Source: Polaromonas sp.
GTDB taxonomy: Bacteria > Pseudomonadota > Gammaproteobacteria > Burkholderiales > Burkholderiaceae_C
Direction of reading: 5' to 3'
NCBI GenBank assembly: GCA_023259235.1
Contig: JAHFQQ010000041.1
Span: 1 to 15,952, forward strand
Length of the DNA stretch: 15,952 bases
The position numbers and the translations under genes are program-made. Shown piece by piece: positions 7,319 through 15,952 of this stretch. Each line of letters begins with the position of its first letter. The stretch's first letter is position 1. The notes beneath the pieces were generated by a model, which searched no databases, was not told where the DNA came from, and saw only the letters and a program-made list of their open reading frames with translations.

Positions 7319-7623
7319 AGGACAGGCTAGCAGTTTAAGGGAGATACCCTCCCCGATGCGGGGTTGCCTAAATCCTTTAAGGTGAACGTCGCGTAGCTTC
7401 TGCAGAGCTGTCGTTCAGGGCTTTTCGGATTGTCTTCAATATTAATATCTCACAATATAAAATCGATAAGCATGATTTGAAATTTTCTGAATATTATGCA
7501 AAACTAGGGACTTCAATCCAATTTGCGTTTAAAACGGCCTCTGGAGATAAATGTTTTGCCTTGCTCCGTGCTTGTGCGGCGCGCAGACAATCTCATAAAC
7601 CGGCAGTTACCCAGGAGACAATC
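7319..7623. promoter_or_regulatory. Divergent control region between the sensor kinase and the PDH operon
   Basis: 305 bases without a gene. The left third is GC-rich with overlapping inverted repeats (7339-7363). The middle is sharply AT-rich and includes the perfect 10-bp palindrome ATATTAATAT at 7439-7448 and the hexamers TATAAA (7456-7461) and TTGTCT (7430-7435). Their spacing of 20 bases is not ideal, so no sigma-70 promoter can be fixed. From about 7510 onward lies an untranslated leader ending in the strong ribosome site AGGAG (7613-7617), which decides the aceE start at 7624. Both the aceE and kinase promoters must lie here. Confidence 0.6.
7344..7365. promoter_or_regulatory. GC-rich dyad motif, copy B, in the kinase/aceE divergent region
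   Basis: On the plus strand it starts ATACCC, has CCCCGATG in the middle and ends CGGGGTT. The arms CCCC (7351-7354) and GGGG (7360-7363) form a small hairpin. A competing inverted repeat, GGGAG (7339-7343) with CTCCC (7349-7353), shares bases with it, so the two stems exclude each other. The similarity to 4714-4738 suggests a shared binding site, most simply for the neighbouring response regulator. That is inference. Confidence 0.4.
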
Positions 7624-10323
<2,700 letters not shown>

Positions 10324-10381
10324 CGCGCGAGCCTTAACCCGAAGCCTGAGCGTAAAGCCGTTGGCAAATGGAGACAACAAC

Positions 10382-12049
10382 ATGGCATTGGTAGATATTC
10401 TGGTTCCCGACATCGGCGACTTCGACGAAGTGGCGGTGATTGAATTGCTGGTCAAACCCGGTGACACCGTCAAGGCCGAGCAGTCACTCATCACGGTGGA
10501 GTCCGACAAGGCCTCCATGGAAATTCCGTCCAGCCACGCGGGTGTGGTCAAGGCCCTCAAGGTTGCACTGGGCGACAAGGTCAAACAAGGGTCTGTGGTG
10601 TTGACGCTGGAGGCGGCGGCCACTGACGCGAGGCCTGTTCCAGCACTGAAAACAGCGGCGCCCGCGGCAGCGGCAGCCGTCGCTCCGGCAGCTCCGCAAG
10701 CGCCTGTCGTGGCGGCAACCATGCCGTCTGGCAACGCCAGCGGCCTGATCGAAGTGCGTGTGCCCGACATTGGTGACTTCAAGGACGTGGCCGTGATCGA
10801 ATTGATGGTCAAGGCCGGCGACAGCGTCAAGGCCGAGCAATCGCTGGTCACAGTGGAATCCGACAAGGCTTCCATGGAGATTCCCTCATCGGCGGCAGGC
10901 GTGATCAAGGATCTCAAAGTCAAATTGGGCGACACCGTCAATCAGGGTGATTTGCTTGCCATCCTCGAAGGCTCAGCCGTGCCCATGACTGCAGCTGCGC
11001 CGGCTGCCATGGCTTCACCGGCGGTTTCGCCAGCACCGGCTTCGTCAGCCACCGTTGCAGGGCCCGCAGCAGCGGCAGCCGTCCTGGCCCATACACCTGC
11101 GGCTGCGCCGCAAGGCGGTTTACCGCACGCCTCGCCGTCGGTGCGCAAATTTGCCCGTGAACTGGGCGTGCCGCTGGCAGAAGTCAAAGGCACGGGCCTC
11201 AAAGGCCGCATCACACCCGATGACGTGCAAGCCTTCACCCGCGCCATTATGGAAGGCAGCACGCGCACCCAGGCGCAAATGGCCAAAGCGCCTGCGCCTT
11301 CCGGTGGCGGTGCCGGGCTCGACTTGCTGCCCTGGCCCAAAGTCGATTTCACCAGGTTTGGCCCGGTCGAACGGCAGGACCTGTCACGCATCAAGAAGAT
11401 CAGCGGCGCCAACCTGCACCGCAACTGGGTAATGATTCCGCACGTTTGCAACCACGACGATGCCGACATCACCGACCTGGAAGCCTTCCGCGTGCAGATG
11501 AACCGGGAAAACGAAAAGACGGGTGTCAGGATCACCATGCTGGCGTTCCTGATCAAGGCCTCGGTGGCTGCACTGAAGAAGTTTCCCCAGTTCAACGCGT
11601 CGATCGACGGCGAGCAGTTGGTGCTCAAGCAGTACTATCACGTGGCCTTTGCCGCCGATACACCCAACGGCCTGGTTGTGCCGGTCATCAAGGATGCCGA
11701 TAAAAAGGGCATCGTGCAGATCTCGCAGGAAATGGGCGAACTCGCCAGGAAAGCGCGCGACGGCAAGCTCAGCCCGGCTGACATGTCAGGCGCGTGCTTC
11801 ACCATTTCTTCGCTCGGCGGCATTGGCGGGCGCTATTTCACGCCCATCATCAATGCGCCGGAAGTTGCCATTCTGGGTGTCTGCAGGAGCCGGATGGAGC
11901 CGGTGTGGGATGGCAAGGCCTTTCAGCCACGGCTGATGCAGCCACTCAGCCTGAGCTGGGATCACCGTGTCATTGACGGCGCCGCGGCCGCCCGTTTCAA
12001 CGCCTACCTGGGCCAGATCCTGGCGGATTTCCGCCGTGTTCTCTTATGA
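10382..12049 (+). CDS. aceF: Dihydrolipoamide acetyltransferase, E2 of pyruvate dehydrogenase, with two lipoyl domains
   Basis: AceF forms the core of the PDH complex and transfers acetyl groups from lipoyl-lysine to CoA. The protein has 555 residues. Lipoyl domain 1 spans about 1-76 with lipoylated K43 (ESDKASMEI). An Ala/Pro-rich linker follows. Lipoyl domain 2 spans about 121-197 with K162. A second Ala-rich linker precedes the E1/E3-binding domain (about 247-285, ASPSVRKFARELGV and GRITPDDVQAF). The catalytic domain runs from about 325 to the end, with H528 and D532 in LSWDHRVIDG. The start at 10382 is supported by GGAG eight bases upstream and by the direct start of the lipoyl domain. 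The stop overlaps the ATG of the next gene by four bases. E. coli AceF has three lipoyl domains; here the third copy effectively resides on E3. Confidence 0.97.
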   Translation: MALVDILVPDIGDFDEVAVIELLVKPGDTVKAEQSLITVESDKASMEIPSSHAGVVKALKVALGDKVKQGSVVLTLEAAATDARPVPALKTAAPAAAAAVAPAAPQAPVVAATMPSGNASGLIEVRVPDIGDFKDVAVIELMVKAGDSVKAEQSLVTVESDKASMEIPSSAAGVIKDLKVKLGDTVNQGDLLAILEGSAVPMTAAAPAAMASPAVSPAPASSATVAGPAAAAAVLAHTPAAAPQGGLPHASPSVRKFARELGVPLAEVKGTGLKGRITPDDVQAFTRAIMEGSTRTQAQMAKAPAPSGGGAGLDLLPWPKVDFTRFGPVERQDLSRIKKISGANLHRNWVMIPHVCNHDDADITDLEAFRVQMNRENEKTGVRITMLAFLIKASVAALKKFPQFNASIDGEQLVLKQYYHVAFAADTPNGLVVPVIKDADKKGIVQISQEMGELARKARDGKLSPADMSGACFTISSLGGIGGRYFTPIINAPEVAILGVCRSRMEPVWDGKAFQPRLMQPLSLSWDHRVIDGAAAARFNAYLGQILADFRRVLL

Positions 12050-12636
12050 CCACGCTGGTGGTCGTGAAGAAGGCCGGGCAGGTGGCCATCGCTGCCGACA
12101 CGCTGGTGACTTTTGGCGATACCCGCCTGAGTCACCGCTTTGAGGCGAACAGCAAGATATTCAAGGTCGATACCCCCGTCGGCATGAGTTACGTCGGCAT
12201 GGCTGGCACGGTGGCGCACTTTCCCGTGCTGCGCAAGGCCATGATGGCGCTGCCCAAGGAGCAGCTCAAGCTCGGTTCCAGAGACGAGGTGTTTGACACC
12301 TTTGTCAAGCTCCATCCCGTGCTCAAGGAAACATTTTTCCTGCAGACCAAGGAAGATGACAACGATCCCTATGAGTCCAGCCAGTTCACCGTGGTGATTG
12401 CCAACGGCAGCGGCATTTTTGGCTTGTACAGTTACCGCGAAGTGTTTGAGTTCAGGGAATTTTGGGGCATTGGCTCGGGTCGCAGCTTTGCGCTGGGCGC
12501 CATGCACGCCTGCTGGGAAAATGCCAAGACTGCTCGCGAAGTAGCACTGGCAGGAATGAATGCAGGTTGTGAGTTCGACAAGAATTCCGGGGGACCGGTG
12601 GAAGTATTTACCCTCAAATTGAAAGCCGCCAAATGA
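12046..12636 (+). CDS. HslV/proteasome-like Ntn hydrolase of the BPH (betaproteobacterial proteasome homologue) type
   Basis: A 196-residue protein related to the proteasome beta subunit and HslV. Met1 is followed by Thr2, which Met removal would expose as the N-terminal nucleophile. The HslV-like start TTLVVVKKAGQVAIAAD continues to D18, with K37 at the catalytic lysine position (EANSKIF). G143-S144-G matches the IGSGG motif of HslV, and the ending NAGCEFDKNSGGPVEVFTL is family-like. It is about 20 residues longer than HslV (175). The family has been named BPH and, as I recall, forms double-ring 14-mers without a known ATPase partner; no hslU-like gene is in this window. It starts inside the aceF stop (ATGA) and ends inside the lpdA start (ATGA), with no strong ribosome site at either, so translational coupling is likely. 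A role linked to PDH subunits or lipoyl metabolism is inference. It could also have an ordinary proteolytic role and simply share the promoter. Confidence 0.9.
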   Translation: MTTLVVVKKAGQVAIAADTLVTFGDTRLSHRFEANSKIFKVDTPVGMSYVGMAGTVAHFPVLRKAMMALPKEQLKLGSRDEVFDTFVKLHPVLKETFFLQTKEDDNDPYESSQFTVVIANGSGIFGLYSYREVFEFREFWGIGSGRSFALGAMHACWENAKTAREVALAGMNAGCEFDKNSGGPVEVFTLKLKAAK

Positions 12637-14498
12637 GCGTATCCGAAACTCTGATCGAGATCAAGGTTCCCGACATTGGCGACTTTGACGAAGTCTCCGT
12701 CATCGAAGTGCTGGTCAAGGCCGGCGACAGCATCAAGGCCGAGCAGAGCCTGATTACCGTTGAAAGCGATAAGGCGTCGATGGAAATCCCCGCATCGCAA
12801 GGCGGCGTGGTCAGGGAACTCAAGGTCAGGCTGGGCGACAAAGTCAGGCAGGGCTCTGTGGTCTTGCTGCTGCAAGCGGCGGGTACTGCCATCTCACCTG
12901 AAAAATCTAAACAAAATGAGACTCCAGCCCAGGCAGAGCAAGCGCAGTCAGCTATTAAAAACATAGTAGACAACGCTGCGGTATCGGCTCCAGCCGCGGC
13001 CGGCTTTAGCGGCGTGGCCGATCTGGACTGCGATCTGCTGGTGCTCGGCGGTGGCCCCGGTGGCTATTCGGCCGCTTTCCGCGCGGCCGACCTGGGCCTC
13101 AAAGTGGTGCTGGTCGAGCGCTACGCCACGCTCGGCGGCGTCTGCCTCAACGTGGGCTGCATTCCGTCGAAGGCGCTGCTGCATGTGGCCGCAGTGATGG
13201 ACGAAGTAGGGCACCTGGCCGCCGCAGGCATCGACTTCGGCGTGCCCAAGGTCAGCGTTGACGGCTTGCGCGGCCACAAGGAGAAAGTGGTCGGCAAGCT
13301 CACCGGCGGTCTGGCCGCCATGGCCAAGATGCGCAAGGTCACCATCGTGCGTGGCTACGGCGCCTTCGTCGGTGCCAACCATGTGGAAGTAGAAGAAACC
13401 AGCGGCACCGCGCAAGACAAGACCGGCGCCAAGAAGGTTGTCGCCTTCAAGAACGCCATCATCGCCGCAGGTAGCCAGGCCGTGCGCCTGCCCTTCATGC
13501 CTGAAGATCCGCGCGTGGTGGACAGCACCGGCGCCCTGGCACTGCAAGGCGTTCCCAAACGCATGCTGATCCTGGGCGGCGGCATCATCGGCCTGGAGAT
13601 GGGCACGGTCTACAGCACGCTCGGCGCCCGGCTTGACGTGGTCGAAATGCTCGACGGCCTGATGCAGGGTGCCGACCGCGACCTGGTCAAGATCTGGCAA
13701 AAGATGAACACCAAGCGCTTTGACCACATCATGCTCAAGACCAAGACGGTAGGCGCTGAGGCCACGCCCGAAGGCATCAAGGTGACGTTTGCCGCGGCAG
13801 AGGAGGGCGGCACGGCCCTCGAGCCGCAAACCTACGACCTGGTGCTGCAAGCCGTAGGCCGCACGCCCAACGGCAAGAAGATCGCCGCCGACAAGGCTGG
13901 CGTGGCCGTGACGGACCGTGGCTTCATCAACGTCGACATCCAGATGCGCACCAACATGCCGCACATCTTCGCCATCGGCGACATCGTCGGCCAGCCCATG
14001 CTGGCGCACAAGGCGGTGCATGAGGCGCATGTGGCTGCCGAAGTGATAGCCGGTGAACTGCAAGGCAACAAGGAACTGGCGGCAACCGCCTTCGATGCCC
14101 GCGTCATTCCCAGCGTCGCCTATACCGACCCCGAAGTGGCCTGGGTCGGCCTTACCGAAGACCAGGCCAAGGCGCAAGGCATCAAGGTCAAGAAGGGCCT
14201 GTTCCCCTGGGCCGCATCGGGCCGCGCGATTGCCAATGGCCGTGACGAAGGCGTCACCAAGCTGCTGTTTGATGACAGCGAGGAGGCGCACGACCACGGG
14301 AAGATTCTGGGCGGCGGCATCGTCGGCACGCATGCCGGCGACATGATTGGCGAGATTGCCCTGGCGATTGAGATGGGGGCTGACGCGGTGGATATCGGCA
14401 AGACGATTCACCCGCACCCCACGCTGGGGGAGAGCATTGGCATGGCGGCGGAAGTGGCGCATGGCTCATGCACGGATTTGCCGCCGGCGCGCAAGTAG
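12633..14498 (+). CDS. lpdA: Dihydrolipoamide dehydrogenase, E3, with an N-terminal lipoyl domain
   Basis: E3 reoxidises dihydrolipoamide of the PDH complex, passing electrons through FAD and a disulfide to NAD. The protein has 621 residues, longer than the roughly 475 of plain E3 because of a fused lipoyl domain (about 5-83, lipoylated K47 in ESDKASMEI). A linker of about 45 residues follows. The E3 part has the FAD-binding G139-G-G-P-G-G, the redox disulfide C171/C176 in GGVCLNVGCIPSKAL, the NAD-binding GGGIIG at 315-320, the second FAD motif (IFAIGDIVGQPMLAHKA), and the dimer-interface pair H595 and E600 (HPHPTLGESIG). Fusions of this type are known in Neisseria and Burkholderiales. The start is in an ATGA overlap with the preceding gene. 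The linker contains an AT-rich short repeat (12942-12967) instead of the usual Ala/Pro-rich sequence. Confidence 0.97.
   Translation: MSVSETLIEIKVPDIGDFDEVSVIEVLVKAGDSIKAEQSLITVESDKASMEIPASQGGVVRELKVRLGDKVRQGSVVLLLQAAGTAISPEKSKQNETPAQAEQAQSAIKNIVDNAAVSAPAAAGFSGVADLDCDLLVLGGGPGGYSAAFRAADLGLKVVLVERYATLGGVCLNVGCIPSKALLHVAAVMDEVGHLAAAGIDFGVPKVSVDGLRGHKEKVVGKLTGGLAAMAKMRKVTIVRGYGAFVGANHVEVEETSGTAQDKTGAKKVVAFKNAIIAAGSQAVRLPFMPEDPRVVDSTGALALQGVPKRMLILGGGIIGLEMGTVYSTLGARLDVVEMLDGLMQGADRDLVKIWQKMNTKRFDHIMLKTKTVGAEATPEGIKVTFAAAEEGGTALEPQTYDLVLQAVGRTPNGKKIAADKAGVAVTDRGFINVDIQMRTNMPHIFAIGDIVGQPMLAHKAVHEAHVAAEVIAGELQGNKELAATAFDARVIPSVAYTDPEVAWVGLTEDQAKAQGIKVKKGLFPWAASGRAIANGRDEGVTKLLFDDSEEAHDHGKILGGGIVGTHAGDMIGEIALAIEMGADAVDIGKTIHPHPTLGESIGMAAEVAHGSCTDLPPARK
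12942..12967 (-). repeat. Dispersed AT-core short repeat, copy 2, inside the lpdA linker
   Basis: On the plus strand this reads GCGC, then AGTCAGCTAT, an A-rich core and ATAGT. The reverse complement aligns with 3949-3973 (ACTAT, T-rich core, ATAGCTG, GC-rich tail). It encodes about residues 104-112 of LpdA in frame, within the flexible linker between the lipoyl and E3 domains. A GC-rich gene would not be expected to carry it. It looks like an inserted element tolerated because linkers have little sequence constraint. Confidence 0.5.
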
Positions 14499-14522
14499 AT
14501 CAAGCATCCAAGCTACCCTACA

Positions 14523-14553
14523 AAGCCCGATCCCTTACCGGTTCGGGTTTTTT
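14523..14553 (+). terminator. Rho-independent terminator of the PDH operon
   Basis: The stem arms are GCCCGA and TCGGGT (one G-T pair included), with a loop of about 12 bases, followed directly by a run of six T. It lies about 25 bases past the lpdA stop, so aceE, aceF, the BPH-like gene and lpdA form one transcription unit ending here. Confidence 0.85.
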
Positions 14554-14622
14554 GCCTTGTGGATGCGGATATGCGTAGGCGTGGTGAACCTAGCAGTCAC
14601 AATCGTGGATACCAGTTCCGCA

Positions 14623-14841
14623 AGGAAGACGCGCTACTCACGCCGGGTGGAGATGGCCGAGATTGAGAAGAACGATTTCAACCTGAACATCTCGCGCTAC
14701 ATCAGCACGGCGGTAGGCGAGGCGGAGATTGACCTGGCAGCGACGCATGGAGAGTTGGTCGAGATCGAGAAAACCATCGCGGTTGCCAAGCAAAAGCACA
14801 ACAACTTCCTGAAAGAGCTGGGTTTAAACCCGTTGCCATAG
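14623..14841 (+). pseudogene. hsdM: C-terminal remnant of a type I restriction-modification methyltransferase (HsdM)
   Basis: The open frame ending at 14841 encodes a stretch typical of the very end of HsdM: RYSRRVEMAEIEKNDFNLNI, then SRYISTA, EIDLAATHGELVEIEKTI and finally HNNFLKELGLNPLP. A full HsdM has about 500 residues or more; only about 72 are recognisable. Upstream the same frame runs into the lpdA terminator region and carries nothing like the N-6 methylase domain (no NPPF motif). No hsdS or hsdR follows. The fragment lies immediately after the PDH operon. It appears to be the residue of a deleted restriction island. A small expressed protein from the ATG at 14653 is possible but unlikely. 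Confidence 0.75.
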
Positions 14842-15096
14842 GCTGGTCTGGCTAACAGGTGTGGCCGCATGGCCAAAGCGCTCCCCCTTTTGTCAGACAA
14901 AGTTGGTTCATCAGCGCTCCCCCGCGTTTGCCAACGAGGGGTTATGCATGAAGTTCATCTGACGACTTCTTCCGTAGCCGCCTCGATCAGATTTGTGGCT
15001 GCGCGTGCAATTGCTGGCTGAGATAATAGGGCCAATGCCCGGTGCTGCCTTGAGGCGTGCACCGGACCTGATTCTCTTTGAAAAGTGTTGAAAATT
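14842..15096. other. Intergenic stretch without a recognisable gene
   Basis: 255 bases between the hsdM remnant and the cytochrome gene. They contain the 11-base direct repeat AGCGCTCCCCC at 14877-14887 and 14913-14923, 36 bases apart. A GATAAT hexamer at 15022-15027 could be a -10 element for the cytochrome gene, but I see no well-placed -35. On the minus strand a frame ending at 14955 has a protein-like tail (ATNLIEAATEEVVR) that I cannot assign; it may be another gene remnant. Confidence 0.4.
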
Positions 15097-15525
15097 ATGC
15101 CCGTTGCCAAGCACGCCACCATGTTGTTGATCTGCGCCGCCACTCTGGTTGCCTGTGGCAAACCCGAACCAGGTGCGCCTGCCACCGCCGCTCTGACGGC
15201 AGCCCAAATCCAGGCGGCACTTGCCAATGCGCCGCCGGTGGTTCCGGTAGCGGTTGCCGCGGTTCCGCCAGAGCATCAGAACGGCAAACGCGTGTTTGAC
15301 AAGACCTGCGGCCTGTGCCATGGCGCCGGCGTCGGCGGTGCCCCCAGGCCGGGCGACAAGGCCAACTGGGCGCCGCGCATCGCGCAAGGCATGGACACGC
15401 TGTACCGCCATGCGACGGATGGCTTCTCTGGCGCCACCGGCTACATGCCCGCGCGGGGTGGCGCCGCCGTCCCGGATGCCGATGTCAAGGCCGGTGTCGA
15501 CTACATGGTCTCGCTGTCGCGCTGA
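15097..15525 (+). CDS. Small c5-like cytochrome c, predicted lipoprotein
   Basis: A 142-residue exported electron-transfer protein. The N-terminus is a lipoprotein signal peptide (MPVAKHATMLLICAATLVAC) with lipobox LVAC, so C20 would be lipidated and the protein membrane-anchored facing the periplasm. An Ala/Pro-rich spacer follows. The haem motif C71-G-L-C74-H75 binds covalent haem c, and M117 in GYMPARGG is the probable second axial ligand, as in the cytochrome c5 family. The final helix DADVKAGVDYMVSL is also family-like. A GTG at 15085 is an alternative start four codons upstream; the ATG at 15097 gives the more compact signal peptide, and no strong ribosome site decides between them. It stands alone between gene remnants. 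Its redox partners cannot be told from this window. Confidence 0.85.
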   Translation: MPVAKHATMLLICAATLVACGKPEPGAPATAALTAAQIQAALANAPPVVPVAVAAVPPEHQNGKRVFDKTCGLCHGAGVGGAPRPGDKANWAPRIAQGMDTLYRHATDGFSGATGYMPARGGAAVPDADVKAGVDYMVSLSR

Positions 15526-15599
15526 TGGCGTTGCCGGCGGCAGGACGCCGTGACGGTTGGCAATTGGGAGTATTGCTTCGTTCTTTCGCGCCTTCAACT

Positions 15600-15800
15600 T
15601 CGCCGTCGACCCCTGCGCACAGGCAAACCCGCTGGCGCAAGCCAACCGGCCATGTCGACCGCTTCACCGATAAAGTACAGGCCCGGCTGTCTGGATTCCA
15701 TAGTCTGACTCGACAAGCATTTCGTGTCCACACCACCGACCGTCACTTCGGCCTTCTTGTAGCGTTCGGTTCGGGTACGCCTGATCGCGTTCATCACACA
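15600..15800 (-). pseudogene. Degraded HI0933/BaiN-family NAD(P)/FAD-dependent oxidoreductase, C-terminal part
   Basis: On the minus strand the frame reads YKKAEVTVGGVDT, then SSQTMES and QPGLYFIGEAVDMAGWL. This is the C-terminal FAD-binding signature of HI0933/YhiN/BaiN flavoproteins. In intact members GWL is followed by GGYNFQWAW and then ASG. Here the GWL codons run, at about 15637-15643, straight into ASGFACAQG in a different frame. About nine residues are therefore deleted and the frame is shifted. Homology also fades upstream of about 15800, where a transposase fragment on the other strand begins at 15851. Both the internal deletion and the loss of the N-terminal part mark it as a pseudogene. 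Confidence 0.75.
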
Positions 15801-15850
15801 CAGTGCCGACATCAGGCTGCTGCGCAACCCCAGGGGGTTGGCGTCGGAAT

Positions 15851-15952
15851 GGGCGTCCTCCCATCGGTCTTGAGCGTATGCTGCGCATCCATTTCATCCA
15901 GCACTGGTTCAACCTTGCCGATCTGGCCTGCGAGGAGGCGCTATACGACAGC
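15851..15952 (+). mobile_element. IS5-type transposase fragment, cut by the window edge
   Basis: The plus-strand frame reads GRPPIGLERMLRIHFIQHWF and then NLADLACEEALYDS to the last base. This is the conserved N-terminal DNA-binding region of IS5-group transposases. Upstream, the initial 40 or so residues expected before GRPP and a terminal inverted repeat are not recognisable, so the 5' end seems truncated or fused to the flavoprotein remnant. Whether the 3' part is intact cannot be seen. Confidence 0.75.

Noticed and set aside
7477..7623. In-frame upstream extension of aceE by 49 codons from a TTG codon
   Set aside because: It contains no AceE-like sequence, uses an AT-rich leader and ignores the strong AGGAG site placed six bases before the ATG at 7624.
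12948..14462. Long open frame (504 codons) on the minus strand opposite lpdA
   Set aside because: It has His/Gly/Ala-rich shadow composition and lies wholly opposite well-supported E3 sequence.
14877..14923. Two 11-base direct repeats considered as a CRISPR-like or attachment-site structure
   Set aside because: There are only two very short copies, with no array, no cas genes, no integrase and no tRNA nearby.
14911..15645. 244-codon minus-strand frame overlapping the cytochrome gene
   Set aside because: Only its first dozen codons resemble real protein (the ASGFACAQG end of the flavoprotein remnant); the rest is a shadow of the cytochrome gene.

Overview
The window looks like the chromosome of a betaproteobacterium of the order Burkholderiales, most likely family Comamonadaceae (Polaromonas/Rhodoferax-like). 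The reasons are GC-rich coding sequence, a pyruvate dehydrogenase (PDH) operon whose E3 subunit carries its own lipoyl domain, a gene of the betaproteobacterial proteasome homologue (BPH) type, and a short AT-rich dispersed repeat that I associate with Comamonadaceae. No search could be run, so the taxon is an inference.

Left part (1-3901). A left-truncated indolepyruvate:ferredoxin oxidoreductase alpha gene (iorA, minus strand) diverges from an Lrp/AsnC-family regulator across an AT-rich intergenic region with a 9-bp inverted repeat. Next is a soluble class III nucleotide cyclase fused to an FHA domain. It converges on folD (minus strand).

Middle part (3921-7623). A FixJ/LuxR-type response regulator and a large membrane-bound PAS histidine kinase form a minus-strand two-component pair. 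The kinase diverges from the PDH operon across a 305-bp region with AT-rich palindromes. Two similar GC-rich hairpin motifs flank the kinase gene, one in the divergent promoter region and one just before the regulator gene. They are candidate binding sites for the regulator.

PDH operon (7624-14498, plus strand). aceE (E1), aceF (E2 with two lipoyl domains), a 196-residue HslV-like Ntn hydrolase of the BPH type, and lpdA (E3 with an N-terminal lipoyl domain). The last three genes are joined by two 4-base stop/start overlaps, so the protease-like protein is built into the operon and probably translated by coupling. A rho-independent terminator follows lpdA. Together the E1, E2 and E3 products convert pyruvate to acetyl-CoA. 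The BPH-like protein in the middle is the most interesting feature here.

Right part (14554-15952). This is a decaying accessory stretch. It holds the C-terminal remnant of a type I restriction methyltransferase (hsdM), an apparently intact c5-like lipoprotein cytochrome c, a pseudogene of the HI0933/BaiN flavoprotein family with an internal deletion, and the start of an IS5-type transposase fragment running off the window. No tRNA, rRNA or CRISPR array was seen.
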